Notes: generated by a model not told the origin, from the letters alone. A stretch of 64,000 nucleotides of DNA from Blepharisma stoltei (GCA_914767885.1 CAJZBQ010000038.1:667295-731294); one strand, 5' to 3'; numbered from the stretch's first letter, positions 44,168 through 56,803 are shown. Made by a program: numbers and translations.

Positions 44168-46041
44168 AATTTGTTACTCCCTTCTGCGCGAACTCACAAA
44201 ATCACTAGAAAAATCCTATTTTTTTTTAGGAAAAGTCCACCCAAAGGATTAAACTTATTTTAATATAGAAATATTTTATAGAAGTAATTTAACATATAAG
44301 TGATATTATGAATCTCTAAATAATATCTATTAAATGTGGTAAAAGCCCAATTTAAATATAAAATTTTATAATTTACCTAGCGTGGTTGTGGAAAAAAAAG
44401 ATTTTCTTAGACAAACAAAGAGTTATAATATTAGGCTTAGACTAATTTAATTTCTCTTAGAGCCTACAATTTTATTTTTTGCTTATAAATAGGATTTTTA
44501 AATTTCTTATTTATAAGTTCCTCACTTTAATTTCAAGATAAGTAATATTGCCATTATCTTTATACTTTAAAAGATGACGAGCTAAAGTGCAGATTCTGGG
44601 TGACTAGTGAGCTGATCCAGCCTCTGGTAAGTGATTTTTTATACTTTAAAGAGTTCGGGCAGGTTTTTGACTAGCCGGAACGCTGCGAAGTTTTTTTTCT
44701 CTGCAAGCAGATGAGAAACCGAAGGTGCAGCTTCATCTCGGACTTCTTGGGAGGCATTTTCATGCTTAGATAGGGTGTGAAGTTCCCAGTAGGAGGGATT
44801 GGGCGATTTCTTCATATTCTGAGAAGCCATGGTTTAGAAAGTTTCCGTCTTAGAGGTAGCCCCAAGCAATATTTTGATAAGTCTCTATGAGAGACTGTTG
44901 ACCTCACCATTTTTTGGTGACGTCAGCAAGAGAAGAGCGTCGTGCGACGAAGTTGTATATCGCCATTCGAGTCTGAAGCCGACTTGGGTCGCAAGGGGCT
45001 GACATGATCCCTAAAAATCTGCTAGATAAACTTTAGAAAAAAGGATTTTAAACCTATAGGCTACTGGAATAAAAACGGAGGCATAGTTGATGCCGATATA
45101 GCTAGAGGATTTATCAAAACAAAAAATCAAGTTGCCAATCCTAAGTTTTCACTCCATAGAATTTAAAATAGGAAGCGCCGAGTATTTAATACTATTCCTT
45201 TAGACAATATCTTTGCAACTTAAAATCCAGCATGGAGACCACTGGAAATAAGCAAAATTTTCAGAGGATTTTCCAAGCTCAAAAATAATTGAAGCAAAAG
45301 CAAATCTTAAAATTTATGGGTCTCCCACTTTTATAACATATTTTTTTCAATTGCATTCATCTTTTATATGAATTTATTATTTGCTTAATCCCTTCATTAT
45401 TTTTTTTCTGCTTAAGCAATTATAAAATGCTTTACTTTTCTTCAATTTCATAAATAATTACAATCATGATAAGAGTCAAAAGTAAAAAAATCCCTGAATT
45501 AGAGGCCAAAACATACAAAAGGGACTCGAAGGACCACGGGGTCGCAGTGGCATTATTCCGGGGTGGGGTGAAGGCTTAGACTGACTGGGCCTCCCCTCGA
45601 CCCACAGATAAGAGGGCCTATGGCGCAGTGTCAATCAGGCACTTCTGAAGAAGCATTATGTTGCCTTGTAATGACAGAGGTAGTTCCAACAGGAGGTACT
45701 GGACGCTTCCTTCATGCCCTGAGCACTATCAGGGGTTAATAGATACTTAAGCTGCAATTTTTGGCCAAGCTGGTTCTGGTGGGTCTCCCCGTTAGACTGA
45801 CGACGTCATCATTTTTGATGGCCCAGAAGGAAAGGGCTTAGGTGGCTTTAGTGCTTAAAGCCACATGAAGCCTGAAGCTTAAGCTCGACTGGCTCGAGGC
45901 TGAAATAAACATCGTTTAGCCCCTCTAACTAACTAACTCCTCTTTCAATTTCATAAAGCTATATTCATTTAGAATAATCGTTATTGAAACTCTTTTTTTG
46001 TAATAATATTGCATCATATTTTTAAACATTCTGATCATAAT
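44168..46041. other. Repeat-rich intergenic stretch
   Basis: Contains a decayed MITE-A-like end at about 44174-44270, a GC-rich block at about 44574-45005 with TTTATACTTTAAA repeated near 44560 and 44637, AT-rich coding-like relics at about 45040-45300 (a short frame GYWNKNGGIVDADIARGF followed by stops), and the SINE-like element at 45455-45957. No intact gene. Confidence 0.5.
45455..45957 (+). mobile_element. SINE-like element, intergenic
   Basis: 503-bp period between TTCAATTTCATAAA at 45441-45454 and 45944-45957; GC-rich body, TAAC tail (CTCTAACTAACTAACTCC) at the right. Confidence 0.82.
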
Positions 46042-49000
46042 ATGGAAATCAAAAAGTGCTTTGAGCCGAGCTGTAACCTTGAAGCTGAATATATATGCCA
46101 ATGCACTTCCCTTGGAATATTCTCGTGCGAATTGCACATAGCGGATCATTGCAAACAAAATAGCCTTTCTCATAATTTTGACTCTATATTTTTACAGCCA
46201 ATAGAAGAGACTAAAAACGCGATTCTTGGATTTCTTACCGAAGAAAAGGATCAAAGAGAGCAAAGACAAAAGAAGCTAGCAAATTTGTTTATAAATAGCC
46301 TTTGAACTTTAAAACGGATATTCATAGAACTATTAAAAGGGCTTGATGAAGATTCTACAAAAATTAAAACTTATTTTGAAAAGATTTCTCAAGCGCAAAG
46401 ACTCTCAAAATTTGAGAGTGACCCAATTTTGAAATTATTAGTTTTGCATACTGATGAAGCATTAGAAAAAATTAAATCAGTCACCCAAGAAAAGTCAAAT
46501 TCAGTTTATTGCGAAAACCTATTTTGTAGGCTTAATGATGAAATTTTCAAAACAATAAAAAGTTTTAATCAAGAAAGCATCGGTATAACCCATATCTGAT
46601 TTGAATTGGTCTTTGGAACAAAAATCTCTGAAACTTGATCCTCAAAATTGCATTTTGGTAAGCAGAATTAAATAAGGCAATCCAGCCATAACTGAATTTT
46701 TCAATCAGATTTAAGCGGTCAAAATAAATTAATAAATATTTTGGACATTGAATTGGAATTAATTTTCTAAGACCATTCCAAACTAGGGTGCCTACTATAT
46801 TGATCTAAGCCAAAGATTGACTGAGATAGAAAAAGACGCTGAAAAGCGTAATGAAATTATTAATTTAAATAAAAAAGACATGCTGGATTCGTATAAAAAC
46901 ATGGGAGCCATTAAGATTGATCCAAGTTGTGACACAGCATACAATGATGCTGGGCTTGCCTTTTATAACCAAAAGATGTACGACGAAGCAATAAAATATT
47001 ATAACAGCGCAATTGAAATTCGTCCAAGCTGTGCAATTTATTATAAAAATAAAGGAGATGCTCTGAAAGAGCTAGGAAGAAACGAAGAAGCAATGGAATG
47101 CTATAAGGAAGCTGTCAAAATTAATATAGCGTTTGCACCGCTATTGATTACCTTTGCAAGTGTTTCCCGCAGCAACTTGGAGCTCTGAAGAGCCATCTAA
47201 AGGTGATGAGTCAACTCAAAGTTGACAAAAGCGTGCCCTTTTACAAGGATTTTTTTAACTTAGAGTTGACTTGTCACCTTTAGGTGGCTTGCTATAGCTC
47301 CAAGTTGCTGCGGGAAACCCTCGCAAAGGCAATCTGCAGCGGTGCAGACGCTATATTAGCTATGATGCAGCATATAATAATATAGGAATTATCTTGTTTA
47401 AGATGAAAAGGTATGAAGAAGCGATGCAATCATTCATGGAAGCAATTAAAATAAATCCAGAATCCTCAGTTTATCATAAAAATAGAGGAGATGCTTTAAA
47501 GGAACTAGGTAGAACAGCAGAAGCAATTGAATGCTATAACCAAGCGATTAGGATTAATCCAAATTTTGTGTCAGGATACAACGATTTAGGAATGATTTTA
47601 TATGATGAAAAGAGATATGAAGAAGCGATCAAGTACTACAATGAGGCAATCAGAATTGAACCAGACAGCATTAATATATATAAAAATAAAGTATAGTTCG
47701 TGCCTACTTATAGATTTCTGGTTCCCCCTTTAAATTTGAACAAAATCTAGGTAAAATTTCAATTTTTTGGGTCACGTTACAAATTTTTGTTTTTCAACAA
47801 AAAAAATTTTATAGACGGAAATACTAATTTTTATTTAATGAAAAAAATGAGTAGAATATTATTTAAACCGTTTTCACACTGATTCGATTAGCTCTTAAAC
47901 AAAATTTATAATTCCAGATATACGTTCAATTTATATTATTATTATTATTTTAAAAAAAAGTTAAATATAATTTTTTTAATAAAAATCAACCCCCTTTAAT
48001 TTGAGAAGGATTTTTTGTTCCGATTTAAAAGTGGAAGAAGTTAGAATAAATGCCTTTTAGTTCCCCTTATTGAGTGAATATTTATTTAATTTCTAGAATT
48101 TATTATTTTAAAATGAGAGATTTCATTATTTTTCAAAATTTTTTTTTTTAAATTTTATTTCGCTAACGGAAGGGAGGGGATTAAGAAACAACTTAAAATA
48201 ATTTGAAAAGCCAAATCAAAAATTCCAAGTAAGAGATCTAAAATTTTTAAAATTTTTATTTTAGTATGTCAAAATAATTTTTCTTGGAGTGCATTTGTTA
48301 GACATCTATAAGGGGACATATGCTATATTAGCATTAAAGCAGCTAAGCAGAATTTCAGAAACAATAGATTGCTGAAATGAAATTATCAGAATTGGTCCAA
48401 AAAACGCTTCAGCTTGCAATGAGATGGGAATTTACTTATATGATGAAAAAAGATATGAAGAAGCAATAAAATATTTCAATATAGCAATCAAAATGGAACC
48501 AAATAGTGCGGTTTTCTATAAAAATAAAGCTCTACCTCTAAGAGAAACCAAAAGAATAAAAGAGGCTATGGATTGCTATAGTGAAGCTATTAGGATAGAT
48601 CCAAACTTTGTTTCAGCTTACAATGAAATGGGAATTGTACTATCCAATGAAAAAAGAGATAAGGAAGCAATTGAATATTATAATAAAGCAATAAGAATAG
48701 AGCCCACTGATGCAATTCTATATAAAAATAAAGCGATGTCTCTAACTCTGTCTCAATTAATAGAAAAAACTAACTAGCATTTATATGTCTGTTTTTATAA
48801 TGAAGAATTAATGATAATATATTTTATTATTATGCTTTTATGCTCCCAGAATTTCTTTGTATCAGATGGCAATTATATTTATAGCAATTGCCCGAGGATG
48901 GCGCTATCTTGCGCCATCCTCGGGCAATTCAAAAATAGCCCCACACTGGGAATCGAACCCACGTGTGGGGCCATTTTTGGTGTGTGGCCAACATCGACTT

Positions 49001-50709
49001 ACACGCACCAAAAATGGCCCCACACGTGGGTTCGATTCCCGGTGTTGGGCCATTTTTTTGAATTGCCCGAGGATGGTGCAAGATAGCGCCATCCTCGGGC
49101 AATTCCTATACTTAACAGAGGTTAATAAGAGTGTTAAGGCATTATTCTTTAATTTGATAATCGCCTGCGAAGCAACCTTCTCTCTTAATAATGCTAAGAT
49201 ATAGATGCGGAGTAAGGGAACTACGAAGGATGAATGAGGCAATTGATTGCTATAATGAAGCTATTAGAGTTAATCCAAATTTCGTAGACGCTTATAATGA
49301 AATGGGAATTGTCTTACATGGTGAGAACAGAAATGAAGAAGCAATCAAATATTATAACGAGGCAATTAGATTAAAACCAAATTCAGAAACTATATACAGC
49401 AATAAAGCATTAGTTTTGAAGGAACTAGGAAGAATCGAAGAAGCAATAGAGTGCTATAATGAAATAATTAGAATTAATCCCAAAAATTTATCAGCTTACA
49501 ATGATATAGGAAATCTCTTATGAAATGAAAAGAGATATGAGGAATCTATCAAGAATTATGAGGAGGCAATCAAAATTGAGCCAAAAAATGAAGTTTTGTA
49601 TAAAAATAAAATAGGCGCTCTAAAAAAACTAATTACTCTATATAAATAACGACCAACCTTAGAATTTCTTCTAAAAATAGATAGTAAGAACAAATTTATT
49701 TGCAATCTCTGCTGGTGTTAGGGTATCCTCCATTAATATTAAAATAATAAAAGATTTAGCTTAATTGCTATTTTCTCTATTTTATTACTATAATATCTCA
49801 TATTTTTAAATAATTTTATGCAGAGATTAATAATAGTTTGATATAATTTCTTATAGTATTCCGCGTGCTGGATTCTGCTCCACACGTTGAAAACATAAAA
49901 GCCTGTGAAGCCCGCCTATTGACTTTCTTTCATATGCTAAAATATTTTCCATTTGTGGAGCAAAATCCATTACGTGAAAGACTTTAAGAAATAACAGTAA
50001 AGAAGTATAATAAAAAAGAAGAATTTCGAAAATTTTATAAACATCTGCTTTAAAAAAGATCGTTTATTAATTCGGAGGAGTAAAAAGAATAGATGAAATA
50101 ATAGAATGCTACAATGAAATGATCAGAATTAATCCAAATAATGTTTCAACCTTCAATGATTTCGGAAATTTCTTATCCAGTGAAAATAGACATGAAGAAG
50201 CAGTAAAATATTATAACGATGCAATTAGAATTAAACCTAATGATACGGTTTTATATAAAAATAAAGCACTATCCCTAAAAGACCTAGGAAAAATAGATGA
50301 AGTAATTGACTGTTATAATGAAATGATTAGAATTAATCCAAATAATGTTTCAACCTTCAATGATTTTGGAAATTTCTTATCCAATGAAAATAGACATGAA
50401 GAAGCTGTAAAATATTACAACGAGGCAATCAGAATTAAGCCTAATGATATAGTTTTATATAAAAACAAAGCACTATCCTTGAGAGATTTAGGAAAAATAG
50501 ACGAAGTAATTGGCTGTTATAATGAAATGATTAGAATTAATCCAAATAATGTTTCAACATACAATGATTTAGGAATTTACTTATACGGAGAAAAGAGATA
50601 TGAGGATGCACTAAAATATTACAATGATGCAATTAGAATTAAACCAAGTGATAAGGTTCTACGTAGCAATAAATTATTAGCTTTAAAGGCATTAGGAAGA
50701 GTAGAATAA
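46042..50709 (+). CDS. B-box-like zinc-binding, TPR protein (interrupted five times)
   Basis: 913 aa after removing five TA-bounded IESs. N-terminal zinc module CFEPSCNLEAEYICQC and CELHIADHC, a helical linker, then about fifteen to eighteen TPR units of the YNEAIRINPN type. All five removals fall at TA and keep the frame, three of them at the start of TPR helices (KNKV/ALKQL, KAMSL/RELRR, ALKKL/KRIDE). The DNA of the last repeats is nearly identical (50119-50600), so the array has expanded recently. Protein-protein scaffold; partner unknown. Confidence 0.88.
46661..46799. other. TA-bounded IES, TPR gene
   Basis: 139 bp; TA at 46659-46660 and 46798-46799. Removal joins WSSKLHFG to IDLSQRLTEIEK. 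Confidence 0.8.
47127..47355. mobile_element. Palindromic TA-bounded IES, TPR gene
   Basis: 229 bp with long inverted arms: TATAGCGTTTGCACCGCTAT and TTTCCCGCAGCAACTTGGAG on the left, the inverse on the right. Further inner repeat with AGTCAACT. Removal joins AVKIN to ISYDAAYNNIG. Confidence 0.92.
47694..48330. mobile_element. Composite decayed IES, TPR gene
   Basis: 637 bp; TA at 47692-47693 and 48329-48330. Contains diverged MITE-B pieces (CCCCCTTTAAATTTGAACAA; TTTGTTCCGATTTAAAAG) and a MITE-A-like end (CGCTAACGGAAGGGAGGGG). Removal joins NIYKNKV to ALKQLSRISE. Confidence 0.82.
48745..49214. mobile_element. IES with nested palindromes and tRNA-like minihelices
   Basis: 470 bp; TA at 48743-48744 and 49213-49214. 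The core at 48885-49105 has a hairpin at each end (CCCGAGGATGGCGC) and a centre of two opposed tRNA T-arm/acceptor-like hairpins. Removal joins YKNKAMSL to RELRRMNEAIDC. Confidence 0.88.
48938..49051. repeat. Paired tRNA T-arm/acceptor-like minihelices
   Basis: GGCCCCACAC, GTGGGTTCGATTCCC, GGTGTTGGGCC at 49016-49051 on plus, and the same structure on minus at 48938-48972. GGTTCGATTCC is a perfect tRNA B-box word. There is no D arm or anticodon arm, so this is not a tRNA gene. Confidence 0.75.
49632..50082. other. TA-bounded IES, TPR gene
   Basis: 451 bp; TA at 49630-49631 and 50081-50082. Inverted ends share TTACTC. Removal joins GALKKL to KRIDEIIECYNEM. Confidence 0.85.
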
Positions 50710-51018
50710 TAAAATGCTATAACATCATAAGAAATAATTTAGTATTAATGGGTTTAAAAATTAATTTATCCATTTTAATTATGTTAAAATAATGATTTTA
50801 ATTCACAAAGATTAATTTCTAAAATATAAATTGCTAAAATTTTGATATTATGTGACTTCAGATCTGTTTTGATTTTATTAGTTTTTTTCTGCGCTTTATT
50901 TTAAATAATTTAGTATAATTTAAAAGAGAATGATTTATTATTCGAATCTTCTTGAATAGTCTGCAAGCTTATTAGTAATTTAACTCTGAAAAATATTCAT
51001 AGAAAAAAAGAATAATAT
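50710..51018. other. Convergent intergenic spacer
   Basis: AT-rich; nothing recognised. Confidence 0.5.
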
Positions 51019-53849
51019 TTAATGGTATTTTTTCTTCTTGTAAAACGCAAGATAGAGCTTATGCCAATCAGGGTCATTTTTGCTGACTATATCATCATCA
51101 TATTTCTCCCATTCGCTATTATTCTTAGTAAATGCTATGAAATGAAACCCATAATAGCATATTACTCCAAAAATTTGATAAGTTTCATTACTAATCTGCA
51201 ACTCATCTGGTATTTCATTAAAACCTTGGTGATCAGGCATATAAATTGTTAAAATATCAGGCCAATCAACTCTTTCAGTTTCCAGAGTTATATCTCTCAG
51301 TTCTCCACATCTGTCGCACATTAGCTGATTTTCCCAATTAAAATACTTCTTTTCTCCAACAATATTGTTTAAAAATTCTCTTATATTGCTTTGGGAATTT
51401 TTTGGAATAATTATAAAATTTGAAGATTCTTCGACATATGATTTATGCTTGTAAGGGCATGTAAAAGTTTGCGTTTTAGCCACTTTAAAAGGATTTGCAT
51501 CTTCAATTTTATCTGAGATGATTAAAAACAGCTCTTTTGAATCATTTGGAGACCTTCCAGCGTACTAAATAAATATTACCATCGAGTATTCTTTTGAAAT
51601 TATATCTTTAAATTCACTGATATGTGGCATTATTGATATCTTTGAAGCATTACTATTCATTAATGATATAACTGAATTCAGGCTCTGTAATAATTTATTG
51701 CTACTAATGCTGCTTATTGATTTTGTAAATTCAGAAATACTTGCTAATATTTGTATAACAGAATTCATATAGCAGGTATTTCCTATATTTGGCAAGCCTG
51801 ATTTGCTATAAATTAGAGATCTTGTCGGTAGAGTTTGAGTCTGAGTATTTAAGGACCGTCTTTGCCTTTCAGCTTCTTGATAATCTTCAGAAAATATATT
51901 TTGTCTTGATGGCAGAGTCACTGTCTGGCCAATTATCTGATACTCGGTTTTAGGTTCATTTGAGCGAACAACAGATTGTCTGAAAATTTCAGACTTATAT
52001 TTTTCTATTTCTTCCTCAATTGCTTTTAACTGTTTAACTGCTAATTCTATGTTGCTCTCTAGCTCAGCTATTTTATTCTTGCTAGTATCGTTGCTTTTTA
52101 GTATATTTTCGATGCTATTATCAACTTGCCATTTCCAATCCCCCAATCCCTTATTTAAGTCATTGCTTTGAGCCAAAAGCTTTTCGGTATAAGATTTATA
52201 TTCCTCTATTTCATTTTTAATACTTTTGATGTCATTATTAGCATGAAATTGCCAATCTTGTATATCCTTGTTATAATTCTTTGATTTCTCAATTTCATTT
52301 AAAAGACTTTCTAGCTTTGCATCAGATTTATTTTCTATTTCCTCAATGTAATTTAATTGCGATTTTAATTTTTCAATAGAAATTTTGTTTTCATTTTCAA
52401 TTCTTTCAATTTTTCTATTTAAATCCTCAAAATGTGCGTTTATACTGTCACTATTGGATTTGCAATTTTTATTCAACTTATTTAATTCAGATTTAATGCC
52501 CTGAACTTGAATATTGGTATATTCTTTACAGGTTTCAATACTTGCAGTAGCTTTACTCTCCTCTTGCTGGCGAGAAAAAAAGGTTAATGTTTTTTATTAT
52601 TTATATTTTCCGCGTTTAAAATATCCAAATTTGTTAATATTTGTAATATTAATTGATGAAATTTATTAAGCAAGCTATCTAAATTTTAATATAATTTGCT
52701 TAATAATTCATTATTATAATTAACCGAATGGGACTCTATTTTCATAAATAGTGATTTTTATAATGGTTTTACTGACTACCTAGAGGAGAGTTGGTGGATT
52801 TGAACTCCAATTCATTTAATTTGGAAATTATTTCACTGCTATTTGCATTTACCACTGATTTTATATAATCCAATACCCTATCATTTTTAAGGAATTCTTC
52901 TGGGCTTGGGCAATTATTTTGTTTTCGCTCATTGTCCTTGGAGAATTTTTCTAATTCTTTCATTTTATTTGTAAGCACTTCTTTAATGCGATGGAAATCT
53001 TTTTCTAGCTTATACTCCATAGCTATAGTGCTGTTAGAATTTTTTGTTTCTATAATATCGGCTGCTGAATGTATCTTCTCTTCACATTGAGCTAATAACC
53101 ACTCTATCATGCTTTCGGACTTATTTTCGATATCCTTTTCTATCTTTTCAGCTAATTTCTCTTGTAATTCAGTGAAATAATTAGCTATAGCGCTTGCGCT
53201 TAATATTATTTGCCTATTATCTTGAAAACCGCTGCTATTAGGTAAGCTCAGGCTTTGTAATTCAATTTTTTGATGGGAATTAGGTTCTTTTTCAACAGAT
53301 AGAATATTATTCTGTTTTCTTGAATAACTGTCAATATCTCTATTTAGATTACCATTGCCCAAATTTGTTGAAGAAGTAGACGGGTGGCTTATTGGGGATA
53401 TGTGAAAATCAGGAGGTAAATCTTTTCTATAATGAGGACCTTGCTCATAGTAAATGCTTTGGGCATTAATTTGATCGATCGCAAGAGGTTTTAGGTCTTT
53501 CCTTATATAAACTAAAATCGATGGCGAATATACTGTTGTCAATTCCAATTTTTGCGTCAACAACCAAAACATCTTTTAGTGGTTCACTTTCTATTGTATG
53601 ACTAATGTAATTCATTCAGTTTTTATTTCTCTCGCAAATTTTGTAAAATATTTCTAGAGTGCCTCAGCATGACTCGAAACCTCTAATACTGAGAAGTTGA
53701 TTATCAGAAATCCCATTTCTAAATGCATTTGTCGTAATTTCATGCAGATATCTGTCCAGCATTTGAAACCTTGGATCCAGATATGCATTTATGTTGCTGC
53801 TAATAGTCGCTATCATCCAGCATGCCCGCCTCAAATGAAAATTGCTCAT
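51019..53849 (-). CDS. USP-type ubiquitin hydrolase with coiled-coil N-terminus (interrupted)
   Basis: About 858 aa after removing one IES, a 15-nt intron and a probable 16-nt intron. The N-terminal 110 residues (RRACWMIATISSNINAYLD, LHEITTNAFRNGISDNQLL) are not recognised. Then Ser/Asn-rich and coiled-coil segments, and a USP catalytic domain: Cys box GLPNIGNTCYMNSVIQILA, zinc-type CPYKHKS and MCDRCGEL pair, and a His region ICYYGFHFIAFTK with WEKYDDDIV. The usual GHY around the catalytic His is FHF, and the domain is compact; activity is likely but not certain. Confidence 0.85.
51565..51579 (-). other. 15-nt intron
   Basis: GTAATATTTATTTAG on minus, with an in-frame TAG; removal joins ISKEYSM to YAGRSPNDSKELF. 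Confidence 0.9.
52556..52778. other. TA-bounded IES, USP gene
   Basis: 223 bp; TA at 52554-52555 and 52777-52778. Removal joins STNSPLG to KATASIETCKEY. Confidence 0.75.
53474..53489 (-). other. Possible 16-nt intron
   Basis: The frame changes here. GTTTATATAAGGAAAG on minus would be a 16-nt intron whose removal gives IFAIDF then NLKPLAIDQ. An alternative is a base error. Confidence 0.5.
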
Positions 53850-54479
53850 TTTTATTAGTTTCTACAAATTCAATTAACCAAAACTCAATCGCTAAATGTA
53901 TTTGTCGATGTGATTTAATGGCAGCAAAGCAGTCGTTAAGGAGACGGCATGTCAAAAATTAAAATACTTAAGAAAATGCGATAAAAGGAGTTTTAAAAAT
54001 CAAGCTTTTGCTTGATAGGACCAATTATGCTTTAATACAGCTTAAACTTTATAGACTAAAAATTATTAGCAACAAATCTAATTTATGTTTGGGCCGACAA
54101 GATATTACAAATTTCCCTCTTTATATTCTTTTTCTTCTTTAAGGCTTTTAATTTTCGTCTATATCTTTTTTGACGGATTTTTCAGAATGGAAAAGAGAGA
54201 TGACTTGGAAATATTCAAATCTAAAAATTTATTTTAAAAGCAAAGTGAGTTGATAGTTGATAAATATTTACAAAGCAGTTTAAAGACTTAGTTTATTAGA
54301 TATAATTTTTTCAAGTAACTTTAGCTTAAGAAATGTGAAAATCTTCAGGTCAGGTCAAAGTTAATCATAATTATTTGGAGTCTAATAATCTACGGAGATC
54401 AGTTAATCAAAAGACCCAATCTATAACTGGAAAAAAAATAAATGAAGATAATACAAGAAGTATCTCATATATACCATGA

Positions 54480-54700
54480 ACACGGTTTTAGATCGACCTG
54501 AGACCTCCCTCCCTTCCCCTCCCTTCCCCTCCTTCCCCTCCATCCCTTGACAGTTTCAGCTTTATTGAAATCTACAAATTGAATTTGAGTTGTCAAATCC
54601 TTAGTGAGGGACTTTTCATTTTAAATTAACAATTTAGTTCAAACTGAAACCGCCAGGGGTTGGGGGAGAGGAGTTTCAGGTCGAGCCATACCTGTTCTGA
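54480..54700. mobile_element. Palindromic element with pyrimidine tract
   Basis: Inverted ends around TCGACCTGAGACCTCC and TCGACCTGAAACTCC, with a CCCTTCCCCT tract in the left arm; arms also pair GACAGTTTCAG with CTGAAACCGCC in part. TA (TATACC) at both ends. Confidence 0.65.
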
Positions 54701-54715
54701 AGGTATAGCAATAAA

Positions 54716-55080
54716 TTGTCAACTAATGCAAACACAAGAGATTCAAGAAATGCTGACTCAGGTAGGCATGAAAGTAGAAGTGGAATCAGAGAGTTGCGAG
54801 CACAAAACAAAGTTTGCAGTATTCAAAGACTATTAAAGCACCCAACAAAAACCAAGCATAATGAGGAAAATCAAAAATTGCAAACGAAAATATTAATCCA
54901 CTTCAAGTCCACCCGAAACATAGGATCAAAAGATACGATAATAATTTCCAGCATGATGGCGCATTTTATTTTCGCTAAAAGCTGGAGGAGCTTAGCCTGC
55001 GAATTTAGGAAGAATTTGCATTGTGAGAAAGGATTCTGCGACGCATGAGCCTTTCTAGTGCTGAATCTATGAAGCATTGT
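54716..55080 (+). pseudogene. Coding relic, not identified
   Basis: About 115 codons open with TGA as Trp (SKDTIIISSMMAHFIFAK, CEFRKNLHCEKGFCDA), no ATG at a sensible place and no domain. Followed by Lys/Glu-rich relics to 56400 with frequent stops. Confidence 0.25.
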
Positions 55081-56449
55081 ATTGAAATAAAGATAAAGAT
55101 ATGATTCAACGAGGAGTCAGGGAGCCAACGCATGGATATTTTTTATATAATTGAAGTTAGAGATCCAGTGGATTCCAGGAAAACTTTTTATTTTAATTGC
55201 CTAACCTGGATGAGCAAGTAGGTGGTGCATTTAAAACAAAATTTCTCGTGAATTTGAATGCACTTGGAGATCTGAGGTTGTAAAATATGCGGAGTTTCTG
55301 CTTGGTAGAAGTGATAAGGCTTGTGCTTGTTGAAAGATATGACAATTTGCTATGGAAGAGATTAACGGTTAATTAAAAAGAGAGAAGTGCTTGCAAGACC
55401 GGCAGTAAAAGTTTTAGATAAGATAGCATTAAAAGATACTAATTTAAGTGTTCATTATGCATCATAATGCTGGCTATTAATCTCAGTTAAACTTTCAAGC
55501 ACAGCTCTATTTGATGCAATAGAATTGAGCTATAAGATATAGGCTGAAGAGCTAATTAAACAAATAGGTTATACTGAAGCTAGAGGAAAAGATTCAGAAG
55601 CTAAAAATGTATTATTGAAATTCTAATTGAAAAAAGGAAAATATTGAGGAAAGGCTGAGGAACAGTGAATCAAGAGTTTCTGAAAGGATAATGAGAGAGT
55701 CTAATAGGAAATTTAAATAAAAATGATAAAATTAAGAAGAAAAATAAAGAGTTTGACTTTGAACTAAATAAATATAAATCGATACTACCAAATCTGAAGC
55801 AGAAAATAAAGAATTGAGGCTCAAAGCAGACCAAGAAGAAAAAATAAAAGAGCAAGAGCAGAAATTTCACATTTTGAGCCAGAAAAATTCTCAAATGAGC
55901 CAACAAAGTTAATCTTAACAAATGCAGCTACTTTAATAAAAAAAGTTCTATTAAAAGATAGAAAAAACCTTTATTGAAAGAAATCAAAACCCAAGAGCAG
56001 ATTATAAAGACTGCCAAAAAGAAAATGAAAGGCTTGCTGAATTAAAACAATTAAGTTCCCAGCTTAAATAAGAGCAGGATAAATTCATCATGAAAATATA
56101 AAAGTAGACTTATTAAAAGCAACCTCGTAAAATACCACGGAGGGGTGCCAATCAAAGAAAGTACTTCTGACTTTGGAGCTATTAATGAATAGAGATCGGA
56201 AAATGACGCTTAGACTTGCTCAAGATTTATTGGAAAAAGAGAGATTTAACTGAAAAAGAAATAATATCAAAAATTATTGAAAATTAAGAAAATTCCAAGC
56301 TAAAGTTGAATTCAGTTTTCTACAGCGCAAGAAGGCTTAGTTAATACCCAAAAATAAACAAAATCCATGAAAAAATCAATCACTTAAAGGAGGCGTATGA
56401 GAATTTTTGTAAAGCAATTGCTTAGCTCATCTGAAACTTGTTCCAAAAG

Positions 56450-56740
56450 CTGTTCAGAGCCATTTCTTGGTTCAACTAGACGCTAGCTAAAGGATGCTAG
56501 GAATTTTTCCTTCTGCTTGCTATTTTTTGACTACTCTTTTGTAAAAATCTAAGAATTGCTTCTTTTATTCCTTTAATCGGCTCTAAAAGTATTTTTTCAA
56601 TAGCTTGAGCCTTACGAAGAAGCTTTAAATGTTACCCGAAGTGCAGTTCACAGCATAAATTGTACGAGAGGCGGACGGCATGCATATTCAATTAGCTTCA
56701 GGGTTGTGCCCTAACTCAAAATATTGCATATGCTCTATAG
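56450..56740 (-). pseudogene. Relic of the B-box-like zinc module
   Basis: On minus, YFELGHNPEANWICM and later a stretch resembling EAILRFL follow the order of the intact modules at 46042 and 59489 (CFEPSCNLEAEYICQC; EAILEFL), but Cys residues are lost and stops intervene. Probably a dead duplicate. Confidence 0.5.
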
Positions 56741-56803
56741 CCCAAATGGAGGCTTGGGGTATATATATTATTATAATTATGGCTTATTATAACCAAATTT
56801 TAT

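Larger units (their letters stand above)
53850..56803. other. Decayed, mostly non-coding stretch
   Basis: AT-rich spacer, a palindromic element (54480-54700), short coding-like relics at 54716-56430 with many stops even when TGA is Trp, and a relic of the zinc module at about 56450-56740 on minus. No intact gene. Confidence 0.5.

Noticed and set aside
48938-49051. Functional tRNA gene
   Set aside because: Only T-arm and acceptor-like stems are present; no D arm, anticodon arm or correct length.
48811-49242. Open frames over the palindromic core near 49 kb
   Set aside because: They arise from the inverted repeats inside an IES and lack any domain.
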